A stretch of 64,000 nt of DNA from RPQJ01 sp963754535 (GTDB lineage Bacteria > Pseudomonadota > Gammaproteobacteria > Steroidobacterales > Steroidobacteraceae): positions 156,095-220,094 of the forward strand of contig CAVWGG010000014.1 of the NCBI GenBank assembly GCA_963754535.1, written 5' to 3'. The notes beneath the pieces are model-generated. The model searched no databases, had not been told where the DNA came from, and saw only the letters and a list, made by a program, of their open reading frames with translations. Made by a program: the position numbers and the translations under genes. Numbering within the stretch: the stretch's first letter is position 1; each line of letters begins with the position of its first letter. Positions 8,990 to 16,930 of the stretch are shown here, in pieces.

Positions 8990-10261
8990 TCAGTCGATGG
9001 GCGCGAACGCCGTGCGGACTGCCGGGGTGGGCCCGCTTTCAGTCCATGCGAACAGCAGGCCGCCCCCCACCTTGACCATCTGCGGAAAGCCCGAGGACCG
9101 GGCGACGTTCGACGTCGCAATATCCCTGGCGGGATCCGTTGCGCCGGCGTGGTCGTATGGTTGTGCACGGACCACCGCGCCGTTTGCGGTTTCGGCGAGC
9201 CAGCTGACCACGGCGCGCCCGTCCTGCAGCAGGACGACGTCCACACGGCCAACCACCTTGCCGTTCGCCACCTCGAGCGGCGGCCCGAACGAGCGCCCAC
9301 CGTCCGACGAGAAGGCCAGGCGCACGCGTGGCTGGTCCGGAGCGGTGAACCAGGCGACGGCCACTTCGTCGCCGTAGGCAGCCACGGCCGGACCATTCAC
9401 CGGGCACGCGTCGATGCGCCACCCGTCCGCATGCACGGTGACCGGTGACGTCCACACGCCATCCACGAGTCGTGCAGACTGGATGTCGCGTGTCTCGTCC
9501 TCGCTGCGATTGCGGTAGACGACGAGCAGCGCGTCCCCGCTCACCGCGAGATCGGTCTGGCAGCAGTCGCAGACGCGAGCGTCTATTTCACTGCCGTCGA
9601 TCGCGCCCTGCGGCGTCAGCACCGCGCCGCGCAGCGTCATCGCACCTGCAGCCGCCGCGTGATCGTGGCCTTCGCCTCCGGTTTTGCGCCCGTCGAGCCA
9701 GACGCCGTAGGGACGACCGCCGATGTTCGCGATCGAGACGAAGCCGTGCTCCGTGGCAGTGCCATCGTCGTGCGGCGAGTACGCCTCGCTCCACGTGCGG
9801 CCGCCGTCGGCGCTGAGCCGGGTCATCACGTCGTATGCATACACGCCGCCAGGCTTCTGCTGTAGCCAGTGCGCGGTCCAGGGGCCGCCATTCGCCGGGA
9901 CGACCGAGGGAAAGTCGGCCCAGTTGATGAACCAGTCCTTGCCGGACGCCACCTCGATCGGTGTCCCCCAGCGCTGCGTACGCTGCCACTCTGCATGACG
10001 CAGGCGGAATTCGTCACCGGTGCCGGGTTCCAGCCAACTCATCACGACCGTCTGGTCGTCACCGGCTGAGGCCAGGTTTGGAAACCTCGCACCAGGCGCC
10101 GCCGGCGCGGCAACGGGTGTCACCGCCCCCAGCCAGGAGCGCGGCGATGCGGGCTCGCGACTGCAGGCTGCCAGGAAGGACAGGAAGGGCAGGAAGGTCA
10201 GGAAGTGCAAGAAGGACGGGAAGGACAGGAAGGTCGGGAAAGACAAGGAGGTGCGAGTCAT
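8990..10261 (-). CDS. Sialidase-like (BNR) beta-propeller lipoprotein with a CDCC motif
   Basis: 423 residues from the ATG at 10261. The N-terminus is a lipoprotein signal whose hydrophobic core is a run of Phe-Leu-x triplets ending in the lipobox LAAC. The mature part has repeated Asp-box-like strands (SADGGRTWSEAYSP, SSDGGRSFGPPL) and WLDGRK/VVSWLAE blades typical of the exo-sialidase superfamily propeller. No complete sialidase arginine triad is evident, so an enzyme activity is not claimed. A striking VCDCCQTD motif near the middle and an EGHDHAAAAG loop could bind metal. It is transcribed away from the copper-efflux operon, sharing the ~120-base divergent promoter region, and lies 88 bases upstream of icd. 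A periplasmic or surface role in copper handling is possible but inferred only from position and Cys/His content. Confidence 0.7.
   Translation of the reverse strand: MTRTSLSFPTFLSFPSFLHFLTFLPFLSFLAACSREPASPRSWLGAVTPVAAPAAPGARFPNLASAGDDQTVVMSWLEPGTGDEFRLRHAEWQRTQRWGTPIEVASGKDWFINWADFPSVVPANGGPWTAHWLQQKPGGVYAYDVMTRLSADGGRTWSEAYSPHDDGTATEHGFVSIANIGGRPYGVWLDGRKTGGEGHDHAAAAGAMTLRGAVLTPQGAIDGSEIDARVCDCCQTDLAVSGDALLVVYRNRSEDETRDIQSARLVDGVWTSPVTVHADGWRIDACPVNGPAVAAYGDEVAVAWFTAPDQPRVRLAFSSDGGRSFGPPLEVANGKVVGRVDVVLLQDGRAVVSWLAETANGAVVRAQPYDHAGATDPARDIATSNVARSSGFPQMVKVGGGLLFAWTESGPTPAVRTAFAPID
10172..10252. repeat. 9-bp minisatellite (nine units) coding the signal-peptide core
   Basis: Nine consecutive degenerate copies of a 9-base unit with consensus caggaaggN run from 10172 to 10252. 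The array is in frame with the lipoprotein gene on the minus strand, each unit encoding a three-residue step such as Thr-Phe-Leu, Ser-Phe-Leu or Pro-Phe-Leu. The repeat therefore builds the hydrophobic core of the signal peptide, and gain or loss of units would change its length without a frameshift. Confidence 0.85.
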
Positions 10262-10381
10262 TGCAAGATTCTGGCACGCGACTAAGGACTTGCCGCAGGT
10301 TTTACCCCTCCCGTGGAGCATTTGGCTTGCCTCGCTGGTCTTAGCGGGGTACGTTTCAGGCACCTTTTGACCGAGTCCGGA

Positions 10382-10843
10382 ATGCAACCCGCAGCCCTCC
10401 ACTGGTTCCGTCGCAAGCAGCGCACCCTGTCGCGGGTCGTGCTGGCGGCGTTCTGCCTGACGTGGCTGCAGTTTGCGGCGACGCCGTGCGTCATGGCGCT
10501 CGATTCCGAGTCGGGGATGGCGGCCATGTCGGCTGTCGATTCGGCGCCATCCGTGGCATCCATGCCCGACGGCATGGTGATGGCGCCGGGCGAGCATTGC
10601 CCCTATTGCCCGCCGCAACAGCCGGAGCACGAGGTCGACCAGGCGTTCTGTTCGTTCCCGCATGACCCGCGGGTGGATTCGCGCGCGGGTTTCGCGGCGG
10701 CCATCCTGGCGCCGCCGCCGACCCAAGTTCTTTTCGTCGCGGGCGACGCGACGCAATCCGCAGCGGACTTCGTCGCTGCACTGGCCCCCGCTCCGGCGCC
10801 GGGCACATCGCTCGCCGTCAGTTTCTGCCGCTTCCTGAAGTAG
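10382..10843 (+). CDS. Small secreted His/Cys/Met-containing protein heading the cus operon (DUF2946-like)
   Basis: 153 residues from the ATG at 10382; an in-frame GTG at 10313 would add 23 residues before the signal sequence and is less likely. An Arg/Lys-rich n-region and the segment RVVLAAFCLTWLQFAATPCVMA form a signal peptide or anchor. The mature part has Met-rich stretches (MPDGMVMAPGEH) and HCPYCPP, a likely metal-binding site, then an Ala/Pro-rich tail. It lies 72 bases upstream of cusC in the same direction. Small proteins with a Cys-x-x-Cys next to CusCBA are common in proteobacteria and are often called DUF2946. A periplasmic copper-binding or accessory role is inferred from motif and position. 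Confidence 0.6.
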   Translation: MQPAALHWFRRKQRTLSRVVLAAFCLTWLQFAATPCVMALDSESGMAAMSAVDSAPSVASMPDGMVMAPGEHCPYCPPQQPEHEVDQAFCSFPHDPRVDSRAGFAAAILAPPPTQVLFVAGDATQSAADFVAALAPAPAPGTSLAVSFCRFLK

Positions 10844-10915
10844 CCCGCACTCCCGTCATCGCCTGAACGCCAGCGGCTCGTCCGCCGGCGCGCTGTGACC
10901 ATTCGGAGTGCGTGC

Positions 10916-12190
10916 ATGTTGCTGTTTCCCAATCGTTTCGCGGGCGTACTGGCGCTCGCCGTGCTGGTGTACGGCGGCTGGTGGCCGTTGCAGGCCGTGG
11001 CCGCAGGTCTCACCCTGGCCGAATCCGAACGTATCGCCGTCGATCGCGACGCGATGTTGCGCGAGATGCGGGCGCAAGGCGCGGCGATGCGCGAGCGCGC
11101 CGTCATGGACGGCCAGTTGATGGATCCGCAATTGCGGGTCGGCGCCGTCAACGTGCCGGTCGACTCCTTCAGCCTCGACGCCGAGGACATGACGATGCTC
11201 GAGGTGGGCGTCGTGCAGGAGTTCAAGCCAGGCCAGTCGCGACAGCTGTCGCGCAAGCAGATGGAGCAGCTCGCGGCGGCCATGGATGCGACCGCGCTCG
11301 ACCGCGAACGGATCGTGCGGCGCGAGGTGCGCAAGCTCTGGACGCAGCTCGCTTACGTCGGCGCAGCCGGGGCGCTGCTGCTTGAGCAGACGAGCTGGGT
11401 CGAGCAGATGCGCCAGTCCGCCAAGGCGCGTTATGCGTCGGGCGAGGGCAGGCAGCTCGACATGCTGCAGGCGGGGCTCGACGCCGCGATGCTGCGCGAA
11501 GAGCAACTCGACCTCGATCGCGACGACGCGATGTACCGCTCACAGTTGTCGTTCTGGCTCGGTGCCGACGAGGCCGCGCGCGTGCAGCCCGCGGGCCTTT
11601 CACCGCGCGCGGATCTCGAACCGCTCGCGACGCTGCAGGCACGGCTCACCGAACACCCGGCGCAACTGGATTACATGCGTCGCATCGACGCTGCCCACAC
11701 GGCGGCAGACGTGGCGCGAGAACTGCGCAAACCCGCCTGGATGCTCGACGTCAGCTATGGCTTCCGCCAGCAGGCGCAGGACGGCATGTCCCGGCCCGAC
11801 ATGGTGAGCGCGATGTTCACCGTGGGCCTGCCGCTGTTCCGTGGCGATCGCCAGGACCGCGCTGTCAGCGCCGCCAGGCTGGAAGCGCAGGGTCTGGATG
11901 AAAAGCACGACGATCACGAGCGCGAGATGCAGGCGATGCTGACAGAAGCGTGGAACACGGTGTACCGCACCGCCGAACTCGAGCGCTTCTACGAGACGGA
12001 CCTGCTGCCGCTCGCCGACCAGTCGGTCACTGCGGCGCTGCTCGGCTGGAGCTCCAACCGCACCATGCTCGAGGAAGTCGTCATGGCTCGCCGGCTCGCG
12101 CTCGAAACGAAGATGAAGCACTTGCGCCTCGCCGCCGACCGCGCGCTGGCGCAGCACGATATCGACTATTTTGCAGGTGACGCACGATGA
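10916..12190 (+). CDS. cusC: TolC-family outer-membrane channel of the copper/silver efflux system
   Basis: 424 residues from the ATG at 10916, which has a GGAG eight bases upstream; an in-frame GTG at 10895 is the alternative. The signal peptide ends near AVAAGLTLAES. The rest is long alpha-helical with two repeats, as in outer-membrane efflux proteins; VQEFKPGQSRQLSRKQMEQ and YASGEGRQLDMLQAG are typical. It would form the trimeric exit duct that accepts metal from CusA through CusB. Its stop overlaps the start of cusB by four bases (ATGA). The assignment to CusC rather than a generic TolC rests on the operon. Confidence 0.88.
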   Translation: MLLFPNRFAGVLALAVLVYGGWWPLQAVAAGLTLAESERIAVDRDAMLREMRAQGAAMRERAVMDGQLMDPQLRVGAVNVPVDSFSLDAEDMTMLEVGVVQEFKPGQSRQLSRKQMEQLAAAMDATALDRERIVRREVRKLWTQLAYVGAAGALLLEQTSWVEQMRQSAKARYASGEGRQLDMLQAGLDAAMLREEQLDLDRDDAMYRSQLSFWLGADEAARVQPAGLSPRADLEPLATLQARLTEHPAQLDYMRRIDAAHTAADVARELRKPAWMLDVSYGFRQQAQDGMSRPDMVSAMFTVGLPLFRGDRQDRAVSAARLEAQGLDEKHDDHEREMQAMLTEAWNTVYRTAELERFYETDLLPLADQSVTAALLGWSSNRTMLEEVVMARRLALETKMKHLRLAADRALAQHDIDYFAGDAR

Positions 12191-13581
12191 ACCTCTCCCT
12201 GGGCCGCCCTGCCGGCATCCTGCTGCTCGCATTCGTCCTCGTCGGCTGTTCGAAGCAGCAGCCGAGCGAGCCACCGCGAACTGCCGCCGACGACACGCTC
12301 GCCGAGCACGCGCTGAAGCACACCAATCCCAAGTATCGGTGCCCGATGCACCCGGACATCGTCCGCGACGAGCCGGGCGTGTGCCCGATCTGCGGCATGA
12401 CGCTGGTCAAGGTCGAGCCGTCGCCGAAAGCGACTGCCGCGCCGGCTGCGGCTGCGCGCACGCCGCTGTACTACCGCAATCCGATGGATCCCAACCGTCA
12501 CTCGCCGGTGCCGGCGAAGGACGAAATGGGCATGGACTACGTGCCGGTCTACGCCGAGGACGTCGGCGGCGAGGTGCGCATCTCGCCGGCCGTCATGAAC
12601 AATCTCGGCGTGCGCACGGAGCCTGTGCTGCGCGGCAGCCTGCCGCGACGGAGCGACGTCGTCGGTTACGTGCAGTTCGACGAGCGCAAGGTGCAGCAGG
12701 TGCGCCCGCGCGCCGAAGGCTGGGTCGAAGGACTCTCGGTGCGCGCGATGGGCGAGACGGTGCAGGCGGGGCAACTGCTGTTCACGCTCTATTCGCCGAT
12801 GCTCGAGAGCGTGCAGCAGGAGTACCTCGACGCGCTCAAGATCGGCAACCGCGAACTGATCGACGCGTCGCGTGACCGGCTGCGGGCGGTCGGCCTCGAT
12901 GCGGGAACGGCCTCGCGTCTCGCGAAGTCGGGGCGCGCCGCGGGCAGGGTGTCGTTCTATGCGCCGATCTCCGGCGTGATCACGGAACTCGAGGCGCGCG
13001 AAGGCGTGATGCTGACGCCCGAGATGTCCGCGATGACGATCACCGAACTCGGCAGTCTCTGGGTCGTCGCCGAGGTGCCTGAGTCGCAGTCGTCCTGGGT
13101 CAGGCAGGGCACTCGAGCCGAAGTGCATTTCGCCTCGCAGCCAGGTGAGCCGATTCTCGGTCGCGTCGAGTACGTCTACCCGGAGCTCAACATGGAGACG
13201 CGCACCGTGCGCGCCCGCATCGTGCTGGATGCGCCGCCGCAGGCTGTCAGGCCGAACATGCTGGCGACCATCAGCCTGGTGGCGGCCGACGGCGAGCCGG
13301 TGCTGCACATTCCGCGCAGTGCCTTGATCCGCAACGGCTCGCGCGACCGCGTGGTGGTTGCGCTCGGCGACGGCCGGTTCACGTCACGTAACGTCGTCGC
13401 GGGCGCCGAAGGCGGTGATCGCATCACGATCCGCGAGGGATTGCAGGAAGGCGAACGCGTCGTCGTGGCCGCGCAGTTCCTGCTCGATTCGGAAGCGAAC
13501 CTGGGCGCGGGACTCGATCGACTGGACGACAGCTCGACGCCGGTCCCGGCGACGCAGCCCGACCCGCACGCAGGACACTGA
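12187..13581 (+). CDS. cusB: Periplasmic adaptor (membrane fusion) lipoprotein of the copper/silver efflux system
   Basis: 464 residues starting in the ATGA overlap with cusC. It has a lipoprotein signal (LLLAFVLVGCSKQ). Next come two heavy-metal-binding modules: CPMHPDIVRDEPGVCPICGM near residues 52-72 is the canonical form, and a second, NPMDPNRHSPVPAKDEMGMDY near 98-118, is degenerate and lacks the Cys residues. The barrel-sandwich, hairpin and beta-barrel domains of an HlyD/RND adaptor follow (VVGYVQFDERKVQQVRPRAEGWVEGL onward). The C-terminus is His-containing (DPHAGH). CusB links CusA to CusC and passes metal to the pump. Confidence 0.92.
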   Translation: MNLSLGRPAGILLLAFVLVGCSKQQPSEPPRTAADDTLAEHALKHTNPKYRCPMHPDIVRDEPGVCPICGMTLVKVEPSPKATAAPAAAARTPLYYRNPMDPNRHSPVPAKDEMGMDYVPVYAEDVGGEVRISPAVMNNLGVRTEPVLRGSLPRRSDVVGYVQFDERKVQQVRPRAEGWVEGLSVRAMGETVQAGQLLFTLYSPMLESVQQEYLDALKIGNRELIDASRDRLRAVGLDAGTASRLAKSGRAAGRVSFYAPISGVITELEAREGVMLTPEMSAMTITELGSLWVVAEVPESQSSWVRQGTRAEVHFASQPGEPILGRVEYVYPELNMETRTVRARIVLDAPPQAVRPNMLATISLVAADGEPVLHIPRSALIRNGSRDRVVVALGDGRFTSRNVVAGAEGGDRITIREGLQEGERVVVAAQFLLDSEANLGAGLDRLDDSSTPVPATQPDPHAGH

Positions 13582-13590
13582 GGCAGTCTC

Positions 13591-16500
13591 ATGATCAACA
13601 GGATCATTCGGGCCTCGCTCGAAAATCGGGGACTGGTGCTGCTGCTCACGGTCATGCTCACGGCAATCGGCGCGCATGCCGTATTGCGCACGCCCGTCGA
13701 TGCGTTGCCGGACCTGTCGGACGTCCAGGTCATCGTGCGCACGCCGTATCCTGGGCAGGCACCGCGCGTCGTCGAAGACCAGGTCACCTATCCGCTCACG
13801 ACGGCGTTGCTCTCCGTGCCGGGCGCGACCACCGTGCGTGGCTACTCGTTCTACGGCGACTCGTTCGTCAACGTGCTGTTCGCCGATGGCACCGATCCCT
13901 ACTGGGCGCGTTCGCGAGTGCTCGAGTACCTGAGCCAGGCGACTGCGCGGTTGCCCGAGGGCGTACGCCCGGCGTTGGGGCCCGATGCCACGGGCGTGGG
14001 CTGGATCTACCAGTACGCACTCGTCGATCGCACGGGCGGCCACGACCTCGCCCAGCTGCGCAGCCTGCAGGACTGGTTCCTCAAGTTCGAACTGCAGGCG
14101 CTCGATGGCGTCGCGGAGGTCGCCACGATCGGCGGCATGGTCAAGCAGTACCAGGTGGTCGTGGATCCGCTGCGACTGCGCGGCTACGGCATCTCGCTGA
14201 TGATGGTCGAGCAGGCGATACGCGAGGGCAACCAGGAAGTCGGCGGCTCGGTGGTCGAGATGGCCGAAGCCGAATACATGGTGCGCGCCACGGGCTACGT
14301 GAAGAGCATCGGCGACCTCGAACGCATCCCGGTGATGGCGACGAAGGGCGGCACGGCCGTGCTGCTGGGCGACGTGGCCGAAGTGCGGCTCGGGCCCGAG
14401 ATGCGCAGGGGCATCGGTGAACTCGACGGCGAGGGCGAGGCGGTCGGCGGCGTGGTCGTCATGCGCAACGGCGACAACGCGCGCGACACCATCATGCGGG
14501 TCAAGGCCAAGCTCGACGAGCTGCGCGCAGGCCTGCCCAAAGGCGTCGAAATCGTCGAGACGTACGACCGGTCCTCGCTGATCCAGCGCGCGGTCGATCA
14601 CCTCAAGGGCAAGCTGCTCGACGAATTCCTGGTCGTGGCGCTGGTCTGCTTCGTGTTCCTGTTCCATATCCGCTCCGGGCTGATCGTCGTGATCGTCACG
14701 CCGATCGCCGTGGCGTCGGCGTTCATCGTGATGAAGGCGCAGGGCATCAACGCCAACATCATGTCGCTCGGCGGCATCGCTATCGCGATCGGCACGCTGG
14801 TCGACGCAGCGATCGTGATGATCGAGAACGTGCACAAGAAGCTCGAGCACCAGCCCGACGAGTCGCGGCGCATGGAAGCGATCTACGAAGGCTGCCGGGA
14901 AGTCGGGCCGTCGCTCTTCTTCTCGCTGATGATCGTCGCGCTGTCGTTCCTGCCCGTGTTCACGCTCGAAGCGCAGGAAGGGCGCATGTTCGCGCCACTC
15001 GCCTACACCAAGACGTATGCAATGGTGGCGGCGTCACTGCTTTCGATCACGCTCGTGCCGGTGCTGATCTGGTACCTCGTGCGCGGACGAATCCGGCCCG
15101 AGAATGCGAATCCGGTGAACCGCGCAGCGGCGGCTGCGTACAAGCCCATGCTGGGGGTCGCGCTGCGTCACCCTTGGGCCGTGACCGCGGGCGCCACCTT
15201 GCTGGTGCTCGCGACCCTGTGGCCCGCTTCGCGACTCGGCACCGAGTTCATGCCGGAGCTCGACGAAGGCGACCTGCTCTACATGCCGACGACGCTGCCC
15301 GGGCTCTCGACCGACGCCGCGCGTTCCCTGCTGCAGCAGACCGATCGCCTGATCAAGACGGTGCCCGAGGTCGAGCGTGTCTTCGGCAAGGCCGGCCGCG
15401 CCGAGAGCGCCACCGATCCTGCGCCGATCGAGATGTTCGAAACGACGATCATGCTCAAGCCGCGCGACCAGTGGCGCGCGGGCATGACGCCGGAGAAACT
15501 CAAGGCCGAACTCGATGCGCTGGTCAAATTCCCCGGTGTGTCGAACGCCTGGGGCTATCCGATCAAGACCCGCATCGACATGCTCGCGACCGGTATCCGC
15601 ACTCCGGTCGGCATCAAGATCATGGGTCCGGACCTGGCGACGATCCAGCAACTCGGCCAGAAGATCGAGACGATCGTGAAGGCCGTGCCGGGGACCACGT
15701 CCGTTTACGCCGAACGCACGGCCACGGGGCGTTACGTCGACATCGACATCGATCGCGTGGCGGCCGGGCGCTACGGACTCAACATCAAGGACGTGCAGGA
15801 CATCGTCGGCAGCGCGGTGGGTGGCATGACGGTCAGCTACACGGTGGAAGGCCTCGAACGCTACCCGATCAACCTGCGCTATCCGCAGGATTTCCGCGAT
15901 TCGCTCGAAAAGCTGCGGCAGCTGCCCATCGTGGCGCCCACGGGCGCGAACGTGACGCTGCAGGACGTCGCGCGGGTCGAGATCGCCGACGGACCCGGCA
16001 TGATCCGTAGCGAGAACGCACGCCCGTCGGGCTGGGTCTTCGTCGACATGCAGGATCGCGACCTCGGTGGCTTCGTGGGCGACGCCAAGGCCCGCATCGC
16101 CGAGGAACTCGTGCTGCCGGCGGGGTACAGCCTGAGCTGGTCCGGGCAATACGAATACCTGGAGCGTGCGGTCGAGCGCCTGAAGCTCGTCGTGCCGCTC
16201 ACGCTCGGCATCATCGTCCTGCTGCTCTACCTGAATTTCCGCAATGCACGCGATGTCGGCCTGATCCTGTTCACGCTGCCTTTCGCGCTAGTCGGCGGCG
16301 TATGGCTGCTGTACTTCCTCGATTACGATCTCTCGATCGCGGCAGCCGTCGGCTTCATCGCGCTGGCGGGGGTCGCGGCGGAGACTGGCGTGGTCATGGT
16401 CATGTACCTGGAGCACGCGTGGGCCGAACGTCGTGCGCTGGCGGCCAGCGAGAGCCGGGAGCCGACGCGACGCGAGCTGCGGGAAGCGATCGTGGACGGC

Positions 16501-16719
16501 GCGCTGCTGCGGCTGCGGCCGAAGCTGATGACCGTCATCACCATCATCGTCGGCCTGCTGCCGATCATGTGGGGTGCGGGCACGGGTGCGGCGGTCATGC
16601 GACGCATCGCGGCGCCGATGGTCGGTGGCATGGTGTCGGCCACGGTGCTGACCCTGGTGCTCATCCCGTCGCTGTACCTGCTGCTGAACGGATGGCGCCT
16701 GTCGGACGAGTCCGACTGA
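13591..16719 (+). CDS. cusA: Heavy-metal-efflux RND transporter
   Basis: 1,042 residues, the normal length of HME-type RND pumps. It has twelve predicted membrane segments and two large periplasmic loops. The TM4 region GTLVDAAIVMIENVHKKLEHQ carries the proton-relay Asp and the HME-specific signature; PYPGQAPRVVEDQVTYPLT and PVDALPDLSDVQVIV near the N-terminus are diagnostic of CusA/CzcA. The N-terminus starts nine bases after cusB. Its specificity for Cu(I)/Ag(I) is inferred from the flanking CusB metal modules and the nearby copper ATPase. It drives periplasmic metal out through CusC using the proton gradient. Confidence 0.93.
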   Translation: MINRIIRASLENRGLVLLLTVMLTAIGAHAVLRTPVDALPDLSDVQVIVRTPYPGQAPRVVEDQVTYPLTTALLSVPGATTVRGYSFYGDSFVNVLFADGTDPYWARSRVLEYLSQATARLPEGVRPALGPDATGVGWIYQYALVDRTGGHDLAQLRSLQDWFLKFELQALDGVAEVATIGGMVKQYQVVVDPLRLRGYGISLMMVEQAIREGNQEVGGSVVEMAEAEYMVRATGYVKSIGDLERIPVMATKGGTAVLLGDVAEVRLGPEMRRGIGELDGEGEAVGGVVVMRNGDNARDTIMRVKAKLDELRAGLPKGVEIVETYDRSSLIQRAVDHLKGKLLDEFLVVALVCFVFLFHIRSGLIVVIVTPIAVASAFIVMKAQGINANIMSLGGIAIAIGTLVDAAIVMIENVHKKLEHQPDESRRMEAIYEGCREVGPSLFFSLMIVALSFLPVFTLEAQEGRMFAPLAYTKTYAMVAASLLSITLVPVLIWYLVRGRIRPENANPVNRAAAAAYKPMLGVALRHPWAVTAGATLLVLATLWPASRLGTEFMPELDEGDLLYMPTTLPGLSTDAARSLLQQTDRLIKTVPEVERVFGKAGRAESATDPAPIEMFETTIMLKPRDQWRAGMTPEKLKAELDALVKFPGVSNAWGYPIKTRIDMLATGIRTPVGIKIMGPDLATIQQLGQKIETIVKAVPGTTSVYAERTATGRYVDIDIDRVAAGRYGLNIKDVQDIVGSAVGGMTVSYTVEGLERYPINLRYPQDFRDSLEKLRQLPIVAPTGANVTLQDVARVEIADGPGMIRSENARPSGWVFVDMQDRDLGGFVGDAKARIAEELVLPAGYSLSWSGQYEYLERAVERLKLVVPLTLGIIVLLLYLNFRNARDVGLILFTLPFALVGGVWLLYFLDYDLSIAAAVGFIALAGVAAETGVVMVMYLEHAWAERRALAASESREPTRRELREAIVDGALLRLRPKLMTVITIIVGLLPIMWGAGTGAAVMRRIAAPMVGGMVSATVLTLVLIPSLYLLLNGWRLSDESD

Positions 16720-16720
16720 A

Positions 16721-16882
16721 GCAAAGGGCTTGCGAGGATTACAGCGCCTGAGGGCTGGCAGCACGCTGCGCTTACGTTTTGCGTCCTCGGCGGTGAATCC
16801 AGCAAAGGGCTTGCGAGGATTACAGCGCCAGAGGGCTGGCAGCACGCTGCGCTTACGCTTTGCGTCCACGGCGGTGAATCCA
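16721..16882. repeat. Two tandem 81-bp repeats after cusA
   Basis: Copy 1 (16721-16801) and copy 2 (16802-16882) differ at only about three positions. Each begins gcaaagggcttgcgagg and ends ggcggtgaatcca. Each unit contains small hairpins (gcag-cacg-ctgc). They start immediately after the cusA stop and end 48 bases before the next gene. They look like a tandem duplication of a dispersed intergenic repeat; they may serve as a transcript 3' end, but no U-tract terminator is present. Confidence 0.85.
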
Positions 16883-16930
16883 CCGTCGTGGGCCGTCGTG
16901 GACGTGACCCGCCCGCACAGGAGTGCCGCC

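Noticed and set aside
8902..9396. N-terminal extension of icd
   Set aside because: Overlaps the sialidase-like gene on the same strand in another frame; Icd aligns from residue 1 at 8901.
10143..10262. CRISPR-like array in the 9-bp repeat
   Set aside because: Units are contiguous without spacers and in coding frame; it is a minisatellite.
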